Position numbers and translations under genes: made by a program
Shown: positions 6,922 through 15,505 of the stretch, one piece after another
Layout of the letters: each line of letters begins with the position of its first letter
Numbering within the stretch: position 1 is the first letter of the stretch
Assembly (NCBI GenBank): GCA_051747385.1
Contig: JBNJGB010000059.1
Coordinates: forward strand, 1 to 21,486
DNA length: 21,486 nt
From: JBNJGB01 sp051747385
GTDB lineage: Bacteria > Myxococcota_A > UBA9042 > PHBI01 > JACKFB01
Direction of reading: 5' to 3'
Notes under the pieces: generated by a model
What the model was told of the DNA's origin: nothing
Seen by the model: the letters and a program-made list of their open reading frames with translations, nothing else
The model's database searches: none

Positions 6922-7566
6922 CTACCGCATCGGGTGAGCCCGACAGCACGACGGCAGCTCGGCCCGCACCCGCTCGACAGCCACGGCGGCCTTGTCGTGG
7001 AAGTCCTCGATGCTCGCCACGATCACGCGACAGGGGTGTCCTCCCCAGGCGTCGAGGATCCTTCGATCCAGCGCCTGCGCCTCTGCCGGCGACTCCACTC
7101 GGAGGGTGTTGTCCCGGTTGTAGCCCTGCTCGCGTGCCGGAGTCTGCAGGTGGATCACGGCGGCGTACCGCCTCAGCTCCCGCTTCCGGGTCGTGCCCAC
7201 CTGCCTCCACAGCGAGTCCTCATCGCCCGGCCAGTACGCTACGCCGTCCAGCGTGCCCCGATCACAGAGGGCGACCGCTATCTTCCCTTCCCCCGTGACC
7301 AGGGCTTCGACTTCCCGCTGAACGTGATAGATGGCGCGCTGGGCCGCGCACCGGGCGACGGCGCTGTCCTTCCGCGGGAACCCGCCTCCGAACACCACGC
7401 TGGCGGCCTCCGGCAGGACGCCGACGTGCTCGCAAAGGGAGCGGACGATCCTCTCGAGGACAGCCGTCTTGCCCGCTCCGGGGCCGCCCGTGACCGCGAT
7501 GAGGCGCGTGTCGTGGAAGAAGCGACCACAGGAGCAGGGTTCGGAGCCCACCTGGAAGCCCGTCAT
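6922..7566 (-). CDS. Cys-marked P-loop NTPase (AAA_28-like), copy A
   Basis: A 214-residue paralogue of the protein at 5368-6042. It has the same layout: CSC at 11-13, FHDT at 17-20, Walker A GGPGAGKT at 27-34, VALCDRGTLDG near residue 98, a conserved AYWPG segment and a C-terminal LPSCC pair. I chose ATG 7566 because GGAGG lies six bases upstream and because this start aligns exactly with copy B and the relic at 1514; the frame is open for 18 codons further up. It follows the AlbA_2 gene by 67 bases and may be the last gene of the DUF3347-CopA operon. The reaction is unknown; the family includes nucleotide kinases and NTPases. Confidence 0.85.
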   Translation of the reverse strand: MTGFQVGSEPCSCGRFFHDTRLIAVTGGPGAGKTAVLERIVRSLCEHVGVLPEAASVVFGGGFPRKDSAVARCAAQRAIYHVQREVEALVTGEGKIAVALCDRGTLDGVAYWPGDEDSLWRQVGTTRKRELRRYAAVIHLQTPAREQGYNRDNTLRVESPAEAQALDRRILDAWGGHPCRVIVASIEDFHDKAAVAVERVRAELPSCCRAHPMR

Positions 7567-7604
7567 GACGGTCCTCCAACCTGCGCCGCTCGGGTGGGCG
7601 GCCA

Positions 7605-7618
7605 GGCTCGCCGGAGCC
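7605..7618 (-). other. Short hairpin between AlbA_2 and NTPase genes
   Basis: Perfect 5-base arms (GGCTC and GAGCC) with a 4-base loop in the 67-base gap. It is too short to be called a terminator and may only be an mRNA processing or stability element. Confidence 0.25.
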
Positions 7619-7633
7619 ATCGGGGCGTGTGCC

Positions 7634-8520
7634 TCACCTCGTATGTCTCGAGATGTCCCGTCCCGGGCCCCGCCACCGCGCGCCCTGGACGGATCGCCTC
7701 GCCCGGGTCTCGCCCCACCGCGCGACTACGTACTCGAGCGTCTCGCGGGCATCGAGTTCTCGGCTCGCGTTCCCCGTGCGGACGAAGAAGCGCCTCTGCT
7801 TGCCGTCGTCGAAGAACACGGGCGCCTCGGACGGCTCGACGACGACCCGGCAGACCTCCCGCCCTTCCACGTCGGCAAAGAGCACGTGGACCAGGCGACA
7901 CACGTGACCGCCCAGACGGTCCCGCACCAGGCCCGTGACGAACTGCTCGTAGCCGTCGCGGTCACTCCTCTTGAGCGTACGGAGGTCCAGCTCGAGACCT
8001 GTGATCTCGCCATCGTCCCCGACCCCGATCAGCAGGCTGCCCCCGTCGTGGTTCGCGAGCGCCGCTACAGTCTTCGCGATGACGTTGGAGAGGGCCTTGT
8101 TCACCTTCCCCTGCTTCAGATCCCAGCGTGACGTGGCCTTGAACTCGACGTGCTCGCCCTCGCCCAACTGGATGAGCGTCGGAACGTCCCGTGCGATCTC
8201 CCGCTCGAGGTGGGAGATCGCACGCAGCGATCGACGCAAGCGCGTGGCGACCGCCGCGTAGATCGCGCCGAAGCCCGCCCCGAGCGCGGCGAACAGCAGC
8301 GTCATGGGAAGCATGGGCAGCGTGAACGAGGCGACCATGCGGTCTCCGATGAAGTGCCACATCGACGCCCAGGTTCGCGCGAGGTCGGCCCGGAATTCGA
8401 ACCAGTAGATGGCCATGGTGACCGGGTGCAGGAGGAGCACTCCCAGCGCGGCGCCGATTCCCAGGGCGATCGCGGCGCGACGCCAGGCGGCCGTGCGGGC
8501 GCCGCTGGGTAGCGTCCACG

Positions 8521-8524
<4 letters not shown>
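7634..8524 (-). CDS. Membrane-anchored AlbA_2 (Schlafen-like) protein
   Basis: A 296-residue protein. Two N-terminal helices (about residues 15-40 and 60-90) anchor it, followed by an arginine-rich segment and an AlbA_2 domain: GEGEHVEFKATSRWD, the family's E-F-K strand, then KTVAALANHDGGSLLIGVGDDG, its glycine-rich turn. AlbA_2 is the core of Schlafen-type proteins and often binds or cleaves nucleic acid; membrane-tethered versions are much less understood. The start is TTG 8524: GGAGG lies eight bases upstream and the codon overlaps the CopA stop (TTGA, 8521-8524), showing translational coupling to the copper pump. No ATG gives the complete first helix. Its role in metal response is unknown. 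Confidence 0.82.
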
Positions 8525-10818
<2,294 letters not shown>

Positions 10819-10960
10819 CGCGTCTCCCTCCCGGCCACGGTCGGCCCTGGATCGGGGTGTCGCTCGGGTCTCCAAAGACGGCGGGCCGGCCCGTGGCGCG
10901 ACGAGGAGGGGGAACCAGGTCCCCGCCTGCCGCAGGCCGACCCGCCAGGGGGGTGGGCTC

Positions 10961-11461
10961 CTAGGGCGCGACCTCCGTCTTCTTGCCGCAGTGGAGCATC
11001 TTCTTGCCCATGTAGGGGTTGGCCATCTCGCGCTCGAGCTGGACCCACTTGCCGTAGGGCTTCGCCATGGGGCACTGGAACGCGTAGACGCCCTCGGCCG
11101 CGTCCGGGTGCTCCGCGAGCCATGCCAGGAGGTGGCGCGAGGCCTGCCCGAAGCCCTGTCGGGCCTCCTTCAGGTCGCCCGCGGCCTTCACGGTGGCCGC
11201 GTCGGAGGCGAGGCCCTCCAGGCCCTTCGCGCCCTTCGCGGCCTCGGCGAGCTTCCCGGCCGCGGCCCGGGCGGCGTCGAGGTCGTCGTCGGCCAGCGCG
11301 GCGCGCACGGCGTCATAGGCCTTCAGCTGCGCGGGAGCGCTCGCCTCCGCAGGAGCAAACGACTCGTCGTGCCCGGGACAGCCCGCGGTCGGGGCGGCCA
11401 GGGCGGTCGGCGTCGCGAGCCCCAGGACGAGGGCTGTGGTGACGGTGATGAATCGGGTCAT
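10961..11461 (-). CDS. DUF3347 periplasmic copper-binding protein
   Basis: A 166-residue secreted protein. A signal peptide covers residues 1 to about 22 (ending TALA-AP). The mature protein is an alanine-rich helical domain, and its C-terminus has the DUF3347 hallmarks: FQCPMA, then GKWVQLE, then NPYMGKKMLHCGK. DUF3347 occurs alone or fused to CusB-like efflux adaptors and is linked to periplasmic copper handling; the conserved Cys and Met residues are the likely ligands. The ATG at 11461 has GAGAGG upstream. A strong sigma-54 site ends 42 bases before it, and CopA follows after 142 bases, which contain a short GCCTG/CAGGC hairpin but no promoter that I can see. Confidence 0.88.
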   Translation of the reverse strand: MTRFITVTTALVLGLATPTALAAPTAGCPGHDESFAPAEASAPAQLKAYDAVRAALADDDLDAARAAAGKLAEAAKGAKGLEGLASDAATVKAAGDLKEARQGFGQASRHLLAWLAEHPDAAEGVYAFQCPMAKPYGKWVQLEREMANPYMGKKMLHCGKKTEVAP

Positions 11462-11502
11462 GGGGAATCCTCTCCAGGTTGGCGGTTCGGTCTCCCCTGT
11501 GA

Positions 11503-11518
11503 AGCATCGGGCGTGCCA
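11503..11518 (-). promoter_or_regulatory. Sigma-54 promoter for the DUF3347-CopA operon
   Basis: On the minus strand the site is TGGCACG-CCCG-ATGCT, 11 of 12 defined positions, with a perfect -24 heptamer. It predicts transcription from about 11492 and a 31-base leader in front of the DUF3347 gene. Confidence 0.78.
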
Positions 11519-11589
11519 CCCGCGAAAGAGATGGGTTGTTCCGGCTGGTTGCGATCGGGTTCGCGCGGTCTTGTGGAGAATCGGACAGC

Positions 11590-11617
11590 CTGCTCACGGC
11601 GCCTCGGCCGTGAGCAG
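11590..11617 (-). terminator. Perfect 11-bp hairpin overlapping the methyltransferase stop
   Basis: Arms CTGCTCACGGC (11590-11600) and GCCGTGAGCAG (11607-11617) with a 6-base loop. The stop codon of the methyltransferase gene lies inside the structure. The stem is strong, but there is only a weak pyrimidine run after it on the minus strand, so termination is likely but not certain. Confidence 0.6.
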
Positions 11618-12253
11618 CACGAAGCTCCCCAGGTTGAAGGTGCGCACTGTGGCGTGGCCGAAGACCGCGCGGACGTCCGCCACCAGGTCGCGATCCGGGT
11701 TCCAGCCTGCGCCCGGCTCGTACACGGCCCGCACGAGCCGGTTGAGCCACGACGGAGCACTCGGGAACGGGCGAGCGTCGCAGACCGACAGGGTGCCGCC
11801 CGCTCGCAGGACCTCGCGGATGCGCTCCAGCGCCGCCAGGTGGTCCGGAACGGCCGAGAGGGACAGCACGGCCAGGACCGCGTCGAAGGGGCCGTCGACC
11901 TCCAGCCTGGCGGCGTCACCCTGCACCAGCCTCACGTTGTCCCAGCCACGCCGGTCCGCGAGGTCCCGTGCGGACGCCAGCATCTCCGGGCTGTAGTCGA
12001 AGCCCACGAGGCTCCCGCCGGGGCCGATCTGCTCCTCGACGTGGGGGAAATTCCGACCCGTGCCGCAGCCCACCTCCAAGACCCGGTCCCCCGGTCGCAC
12101 GCCGAGCGCTCGGGCGGCCTCCCGCCGGATGTGGTGGGGCCTGCCGAGGAACGTGAGCCAGTCCTGGGCGGCGTACAGGCGCGGATGGCGGCCCCACCGG
12201 GCGTAGATCCGGGCCTCGTCGTCGAGATCGTGCACCGTGGTCGCGCGGTTCAC
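11594..12253 (-). CDS. Class I SAM-dependent methyltransferase (UbiE-like)
   Basis: A 219-residue cytoplasmic protein. Motif I is VLEVGCGTGRNFP, followed by the acidic end of strand 2 (LVGFDYSPEML), VQGDAARL and the strand 4/5 region DAVLAVLSLSAVPDH. This is the methyltransf_11 type related to UbiE. The N-terminus (ARIYARWGRHPRLYA) resembles the Y-x-x-W/x-x-P-x-Y start of that group. The GTG start at 12253 is supported by GAGGAGG upstream and by a 4-base overlap (GTGA) with the stop of the ATC-hydrolase-like gene. The substrate is unknown; the partnership suggests modification of the same or a related small molecule. Confidence 0.88.
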   Translation of the reverse strand: MNRATTVHDLDDEARIYARWGRHPRLYAAQDWLTFLGRPHHIRREAARALGVRPGDRVLEVGCGTGRNFPHVEEQIGPGGSLVGFDYSPEMLASARDLADRRGWDNVRLVQGDAARLEVDGPFDAVLAVLSLSAVPDHLAALERIREVLRAGGTLSVCDARPFPSAPSWLNRLVRAVYEPGAGWNPDRDLVADVRAVFGHATVRTFNLGSFVLLTAEAP

Positions 12254-12900
12254 GTCTCCTCCTCGTGGTCTTCGGAGCGGACGCGCCAGCGGAAGTCGCA
12301 GCGCGCGCCGCCTCCGGCGAGCGTCGTGGTTCGCTCCAGGCGAGTGCCCCATGCCCGCGCCAGCGGGTAGTCGAGGTCGCACCAGGCTGCCTGGCACAGA
12401 GGCCCGAGGCCCTGACTGCGAAAGTAGTCCGCCGCGGGACAGCGGAGGACGTCGAAGGCCACCGTCCGCTCGTCCGCGGGCACGTCCTCCATGCGGTAGG
12501 CGGGCGGGCCGAAGGGGAAGCGCCGGAACGTCCTGGTCGCCCTGCGGACGCGGTCGACGGGGTCGCCGGCCAGCATCGCCGACAAGGCCCCGGGCACGGC
12601 TGCCATCCGGCGGTAGGCCGACCCGGTGACCCGCGCCGTGAGGTCCCGGGCCTCCTCCGGAGACAGCCCCGCGTCGGACAGTGCCCGGTAGACACCCACG
12701 GTGAGCGCGGCCAGGCGCACCATCAGGCGTCCGTTCAGCCCGGGCTCCGCCGGAAGTCGTGGGCGCCGGGCGGCGTAGTCCCTCAGGGCAAAGTCCAGCA
12801 CCGCGTCGGCCTCGGCGGGCTCGAGCCGTCCGCGGAGCGCCTCCCGCACCAAGGGCCGGAGGGCGATGCGGCTCCATTGAAGGGGAGGTTTCCGGGGCAT
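12250..12900 (-). CDS. L-2-amino-thiazoline-4-carboxylate hydrolase-like protein
   Basis: A 216-residue protein resembling the ATC hydrolase family (PF14196). The C-terminal half holds the family pattern: FDVLRCPAADYFRSQG, then LCQAAWCDLDYPL, then LERTTTLAGGGARCDFRWR. Family members hydrolyse thiazoline carboxylates in a route to cysteine, but most homologues are uncharacterised and the conserved Cys/Asp residues may serve other chemistry or metal binding. The ATG at 12900 has GGGAGG upstream. A sigma-54 site lies at 12951-12966, giving a leader of about 40 bases. It overlaps the methyltransferase gene and diverges from the metal-site lipoprotein gene at 13088. Confidence 0.8.
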   Translation of the reverse strand: MPRKPPLQWSRIALRPLVREALRGRLEPAEADAVLDFALRDYAARRPRLPAEPGLNGRLMVRLAALTVGVYRALSDAGLSPEEARDLTARVTGSAYRRMAAVPGALSAMLAGDPVDRVRRATRTFRRFPFGPPAYRMEDVPADERTVAFDVLRCPAADYFRSQGLGPLCQAAWCDLDYPLARAWGTRLERTTTLAGGGARCDFRWRVRSEDHEEET

Positions 12901-12950
12901 GACGCGTCCTCCCGGCGAGTCCGGGTGACCCGCCTGTCTCTCCGCAGGTG

Positions 12951-12966
12951 TGCAAGAGGCGCGCCC
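12951..12966 (-). promoter_or_regulatory. Sigma-54 promoter for the ATC hydrolase-methyltransferase pair
   Basis: On the minus strand the site is GGGCGCG-CCTC-TTGCA, 10 of 12 defined positions, with a full TTGCA -12 element. It points left and lies back to back with the rightward sigma-54 site at 13007-13022, so one set of activator sites could serve both. Confidence 0.6.
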
Positions 12967-13006
12967 GTTGCGGAGCCACGATCTGCACGATAGTCGGCGA
13001 TCACCG

Positions 13007-13022
13007 TGGCACGCTCCTCGCA
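13007..13022 (+). promoter_or_regulatory. Sigma-54 promoter for metal-site lipoprotein 1
   Basis: TGGCACG-CTCC-TCGCA matches 11 of 12 defined positions. It predicts a transcript start near 13033 and a 55-base leader. Fourteen of its 16 bases are shared with the promoter of the paralogous gene at 13462-13477. Confidence 0.78.
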
Positions 13023-13087
13023 TTCCGGCGTCGCGCGCCGCGCACAATCGTGGAAGCATCCGGCGCGCTCCCGGGTTGGAGGATGAC

Positions 13088-13426
13088 GTGACGACGCGAA
13101 CGCTCCGGATCCTGACGCTGGTTGCCCTCGTGCTGGCCGCATGCGGGCGCGACGGTGACGCGACCGTGGAGGGTCCTGACCGGGCCGCCGTGCAGGACGA
13201 CGTCGAGGTGGCCCCCACCGGTGCGCGGCTGGAGCCGCCCGTGCCTCCGGACAAGCTCCCGCCCGGGGTCTGGTACTGCACGGAGGGGGCCTGCGACGGG
13301 GCCCATTGGGCCGCGTCGAAGCCACCGCCGGACGCCGCGTGCCCCGAGTGCAAGACGCCGCTCGAGCGGAAGCAGGCGGATGCCACGCCGTCGACCGGAG
13401 GCGTCTGCGCGCCGGGCGGCCCCTGA
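13088..13426 (+). CDS. Lipoprotein 1 with a divergent heavy-metal-binding motif
   Basis: A 112-residue lipoprotein with signal peptide and lipobox LAAC. The mature region has an acidic linker and then the pattern LPPGVWYCTEGACDG, HW and CPECKTPL. This resembles a divergent form of the CPMHPE...CPxCGM heavy-metal-binding module seen twice in the CopA of this window: an aromatic-Cys strand, a His, and a C-terminal CPxC knuckle. A periplasmic or outer-membrane-attached metal-binding role is likely but inferred. The GTG at 13088 has GGAGG five bases upstream and gives a clean signal peptide. It shares its motif and promoter sequence with the next gene, so the two are tandem paralogues. Confidence 0.82.
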   Translation: MTTRTLRILTLVALVLAACGRDGDATVEGPDRAAVQDDVEVAPTGARLEPPVPPDKLPPGVWYCTEGACDGAHWAASKPPPDAACPECKTPLERKQADATPSTGGVCAPGGP

Positions 13427-13461
13427 CCTCCGGGCGATTGTGGGATATTCTCCAGCCTCTT

Positions 13462-13477
13462 CGGCACGGTCCTCGCA
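13462..13477 (+). promoter_or_regulatory. Sigma-54 promoter for metal-site lipoprotein 2
   Basis: CGGCACG-GTCC-TCGCA matches 10 of 12 defined positions and 14 of 16 bases of the promoter at 13007-13022. The predicted start near 13488 leaves a 58-base leader. A motif ATATTCTCCA ends seven bases upstream (13445-13454), as at the kinase promoter. Confidence 0.68.
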
Positions 13478-13545
13478 ACGGGCCGGACGGAGCGACGCCC
13501 GGGGACGCCGTGGCGTGACGAACACCGAACTTCAGGAGTGTGCAA

Positions 13546-14064
13546 GTGAAGAGGATGATGCTGCCGGCCCTGATGCTGGCGATCGCGCTGGTGATCGGGG
13601 CGTGCGAGAAGAAGGGTCAGGAGGAGACCGGCGCCGCCGAGGGCGAGGCTGCGACGCAGGCCGGGGGTGCGGCCGCCGAGGGCGAGGACCACGCTCATGA
13701 GGGCGAGGGCGAGGATCACGCCCATGAAGGCGAGGGCGAGCACCACGCCGCCGAGGGCGAGGACCACGCTCATGAGGGCGAGGGCGAGCACCACGCCGGC
13801 GAGGGCGAGGAGGCCGAGACGGTCGAGGTCGCGGAGGCCGGCACGAAGTTCGATCCGCCGATCCCGTCCGAGAAGCTCCCCGAGGGTGTGTGGTACTGCG
13901 ACATGGGCACGGTCCACTGGGCCGGCCAGGACAAGCCCGAGGAAGGCCGGTGCCCTCTCTGCAAGATGAAGGTGAAGAAGTACGAGGGTGCAGCGGGTGG
14001 TGAGATGGGCCACGAGGGCGAGCACGGCCACGAGCACGAGGGCGAGCACGACCACGCCCACTGA
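13546..14064 (+). CDS. His-rich repeat lipoprotein 2 with a divergent metal-binding motif
   Basis: A 172-residue lipoprotein (lipobox IGAC). A repeat region of Gly-Glu-Asp/His-His-Ala units (GEDHAHEGE, GEHHAAEGE) covers about residues 40-90, then comes LPEGVWYCDMGTVHWAG and CPLCKMKVKKYE, the same module as in lipoprotein 1, and a His/Glu-rich tail ending HDHAH. His-Glu repeats of this kind typically bind zinc, nickel or copper. I chose GTG 13546 because GGAG lies seven bases upstream; GTG 13540 is too close to it and ATG 13555 trims the basic N-region. Probably an envelope metal buffer or sensor partner; the metal is not known. Confidence 0.85.
   Translation: MKRMMLPALMLAIALVIGACEKKGQEETGAAEGEAATQAGGAAAEGEDHAHEGEGEDHAHEGEGEHHAAEGEDHAHEGEGEHHAGEGEEAETVEVAEAGTKFDPPIPSEKLPEGVWYCDMGTVHWAGQDKPEEGRCPLCKMKVKKYEGAAGGEMGHEGEHGHEHEGEHDHAH
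13672..13788 (+). repeat. Intragenic direct repeat encoding His-rich units
   Basis: A 42-base sequence beginning GCCGCCGAGGGCGAG is present identically at 13672-13713 and 13747-13788, 75 bases apart (25 codons), with a degenerate copy of its core in between. It encodes the GEDHAHEGE blocks, and its identity at DNA level points to recent expansion. Confidence 0.85.
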
Positions 14065-14129
14065 GTCCCGGCCCGGTTCGGGGGCGTGGCGCACACGGGC
14101 GGCGCCTGCTTCGGCGCGGACGACTCCGC

Positions 14130-15272
14130 CTACGAGGACTTCGTGGCCTCCCCGGAGGCCGCCTCCCCCTGCGTGCGCTCCCGGCCCTGAGCGGTCGCCG
14201 GCCGCGCCTCGATGCGCTTCACGACGTCGCCGGCGAGCTCCTCCACCCGGACGATCTCGAAGCCGGCGGCCTCCACGTTGCCGACGGTGTCCCTGGCGAT
14301 GTGGGCGCCGACCATCCGGTGCACGGGCGTGTCGAGCCAGCGCATGAGGGTGCCGAGGATCGGCTTCCGCGAGAGCACGTGCTCCAGGAGGATCAGCCGA
14401 CCGCCGGGGCGCAGGACCCTGCGGAGCTCTCGAAGTCCCTGCACGGGGTGGGGTACGGAGCAGAACAGGAAGGTGGCGACGGCCACGTCGAAGCTCCCGT
14501 CCTGGTAGGGCAGATCCTCCACGTCCCCCTCGTCGAGGGTGATGTCCACACCCAGCCGCTCCGCTCGTCGTCGGGCGCGCTCCAGCATCGCGGGTGAGAG
14601 GTCCATGGCGACGACCTCGGCCTCGGCGGGGTGATACGGGAGGTTCTTTCCCGTCCCGACGCCCGCCTCCAGGACCCGCTCTCCGCCGACGCGGCTCCAG
14701 AGGTCCCGGCGCCAGCGTGAGAAGGCGCCCCGCTCCGCGAACCACTCCATGGCGTCGTAGAAGGGCGCCATGCGGTCGTAGCGACGGCGGGCGCCCTCGG
14801 TCTCGTCCGGCGCCGGCCCGCCCACGAGACGCCGCGTCAGGCGATCGGCGAGGGTGAAGCTCACCGGGAGCAGGACCATGAGCTGCATGATGGGCACCAT
14901 GGACACGTCCACGAACGGGAGGCGCGGCGCCGCGTCCGTGTAGGACCAGCGGCCGGTGGCCAGTGCATGGCGCTCGATCGCCACGCCCAGTGCGATCGCC
15001 AGCCCCATCAGGAGGGCCCACTGGCGCAGCGTCCAGGCCCTCTCGGCGGACCAGCGCCAGCGCCGCGACGCCGCCGCGATCACGGCGTACACGAGCCAGG
15101 TGAGGACGACGTCCCCGGCCGCCGCGATGGCCATCGCCTCCAGGCTCGCGTCGTAGCTCCCGTGCTCGAAGAACAGCGGGCACTGCGCGTTCTCCCAGGC
15201 GAAGTGGACCACCCACGCCAGGATCGTCAGCGTGGCGCCGTGCACCGCGACCTCTCGTGCCCGTCTGCGCAT
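14130..15272 (-). CDS. Four-helix membrane domain fused to a class I methyltransferase
   Basis: A 380-residue fusion. Residues 1 to about 155 form a membrane domain with four hydrophobic helices and polar landmarks (HFAWENAQCPLFF, GRWSYTDAAPRLPF). Residues from about 165 are a UbiE/PmtA-like methyltransferase: YDRMAPFYDAMEW, motif I VLEAGVGTGKNLPYHP, MDLSPAML, GDVEDLPYQDGSFD and LRPGGRLILLEHV. The C-terminal domain resembles membrane-lipid N-methyltransferases, so a lipid or quinone substrate is likely, but this is inferred. The ATG at 15272 follows GGAGG; the frame is open further up without a site. It converges on lipoprotein 2. No sigma-54 match was found upstream, and the inverted repeats at 15329-15376 lie within 60-100 bases of its start. 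Confidence 0.85.
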   Translation of the reverse strand: MRRRAREVAVHGATLTILAWVVHFAWENAQCPLFFEHGSYDASLEAMAIAAAGDVVLTWLVYAVIAAASRRWRWSAERAWTLRQWALLMGLAIALGVAIERHALATGRWSYTDAAPRLPFVDVSMVPIMQLMVLLPVSFTLADRLTRRLVGGPAPDETEGARRRYDRMAPFYDAMEWFAERGAFSRWRRDLWSRVGGERVLEAGVGTGKNLPYHPAEAEVVAMDLSPAMLERARRRAERLGVDITLDEGDVEDLPYQDGSFDVAVATFLFCSVPHPVQGLRELRRVLRPGGRLILLEHVLSRKPILGTLMRWLDTPVHRMVGAHIARDTVGNVEAAGFEIVRVEELAGDVVKRIEARPATAQGRERTQGEAASGEATKSS

Positions 15273-15328
15273 GACGCCTCCAGGGTAACGCTTCTCCGCC
15301 GCCGACCCAGCCTTGGTGGCCATCCACC

Positions 15329-15344
15329 GTCGCAAGAGTGCGAA
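15329..15344. promoter_or_regulatory. Candidate activator site 1 (inverted repeat)
   Basis: GTCGCA-AGAG-TGCGAA is an imperfect inverted repeat with the same arms and spacer length as site 2. Its centre is 32 bp from the centre of site 2, three helical turns, and it lies about 100 bp upstream of the sigma-54 site at 15442. Confidence 0.55.
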
Positions 15345-15360
15345 GTGGCCATGCCGGGCG

Positions 15361-15376
15361 GTCGCACACCTGCGAC
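15361..15376. promoter_or_regulatory. Candidate activator site 2 (perfect inverted repeat)
   Basis: GTCGCA-CACC-TGCGAC has perfect 6-base arms and a 4-base spacer and lies 66 bp before the sigma-54 site at 15442. Its position and helical phasing with site 1 fit an NtrC-type upstream activating sequence. An operator for another dimeric regulator is possible. Confidence 0.6.
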
Positions 15377-15441
15377 GATTGGAGGCCAGCCCAACTCCCG
15401 TTCACCGCCTCGCACCCCCGACGGCGGGGCTCGCGGCGGGG

Positions 15442-15457
15442 TGGCACCCTCCTTGCT
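15442..15457 (+). promoter_or_regulatory. Sigma-54 promoter for the hemerythrin-like gene
   Basis: TGGCACC-CTCC-TTGCT matches 11 of 12 defined positions. It predicts transcription from about 15468 and a 38-base leader before ATG 15506. Confidence 0.78.
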
Positions 15458-15505
15458 CTCCTGCCCCACAGGTCCGCTCGCGAGACGGACCGGGAGGTGA
15501 GCACG

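Noticed and set aside
14065..14129. A bidirectional terminator between the convergent genes
   Set aside because: Only short stems (5 bp, for example GCGCC/GGCGC) and no T-run are present, too weak to call.
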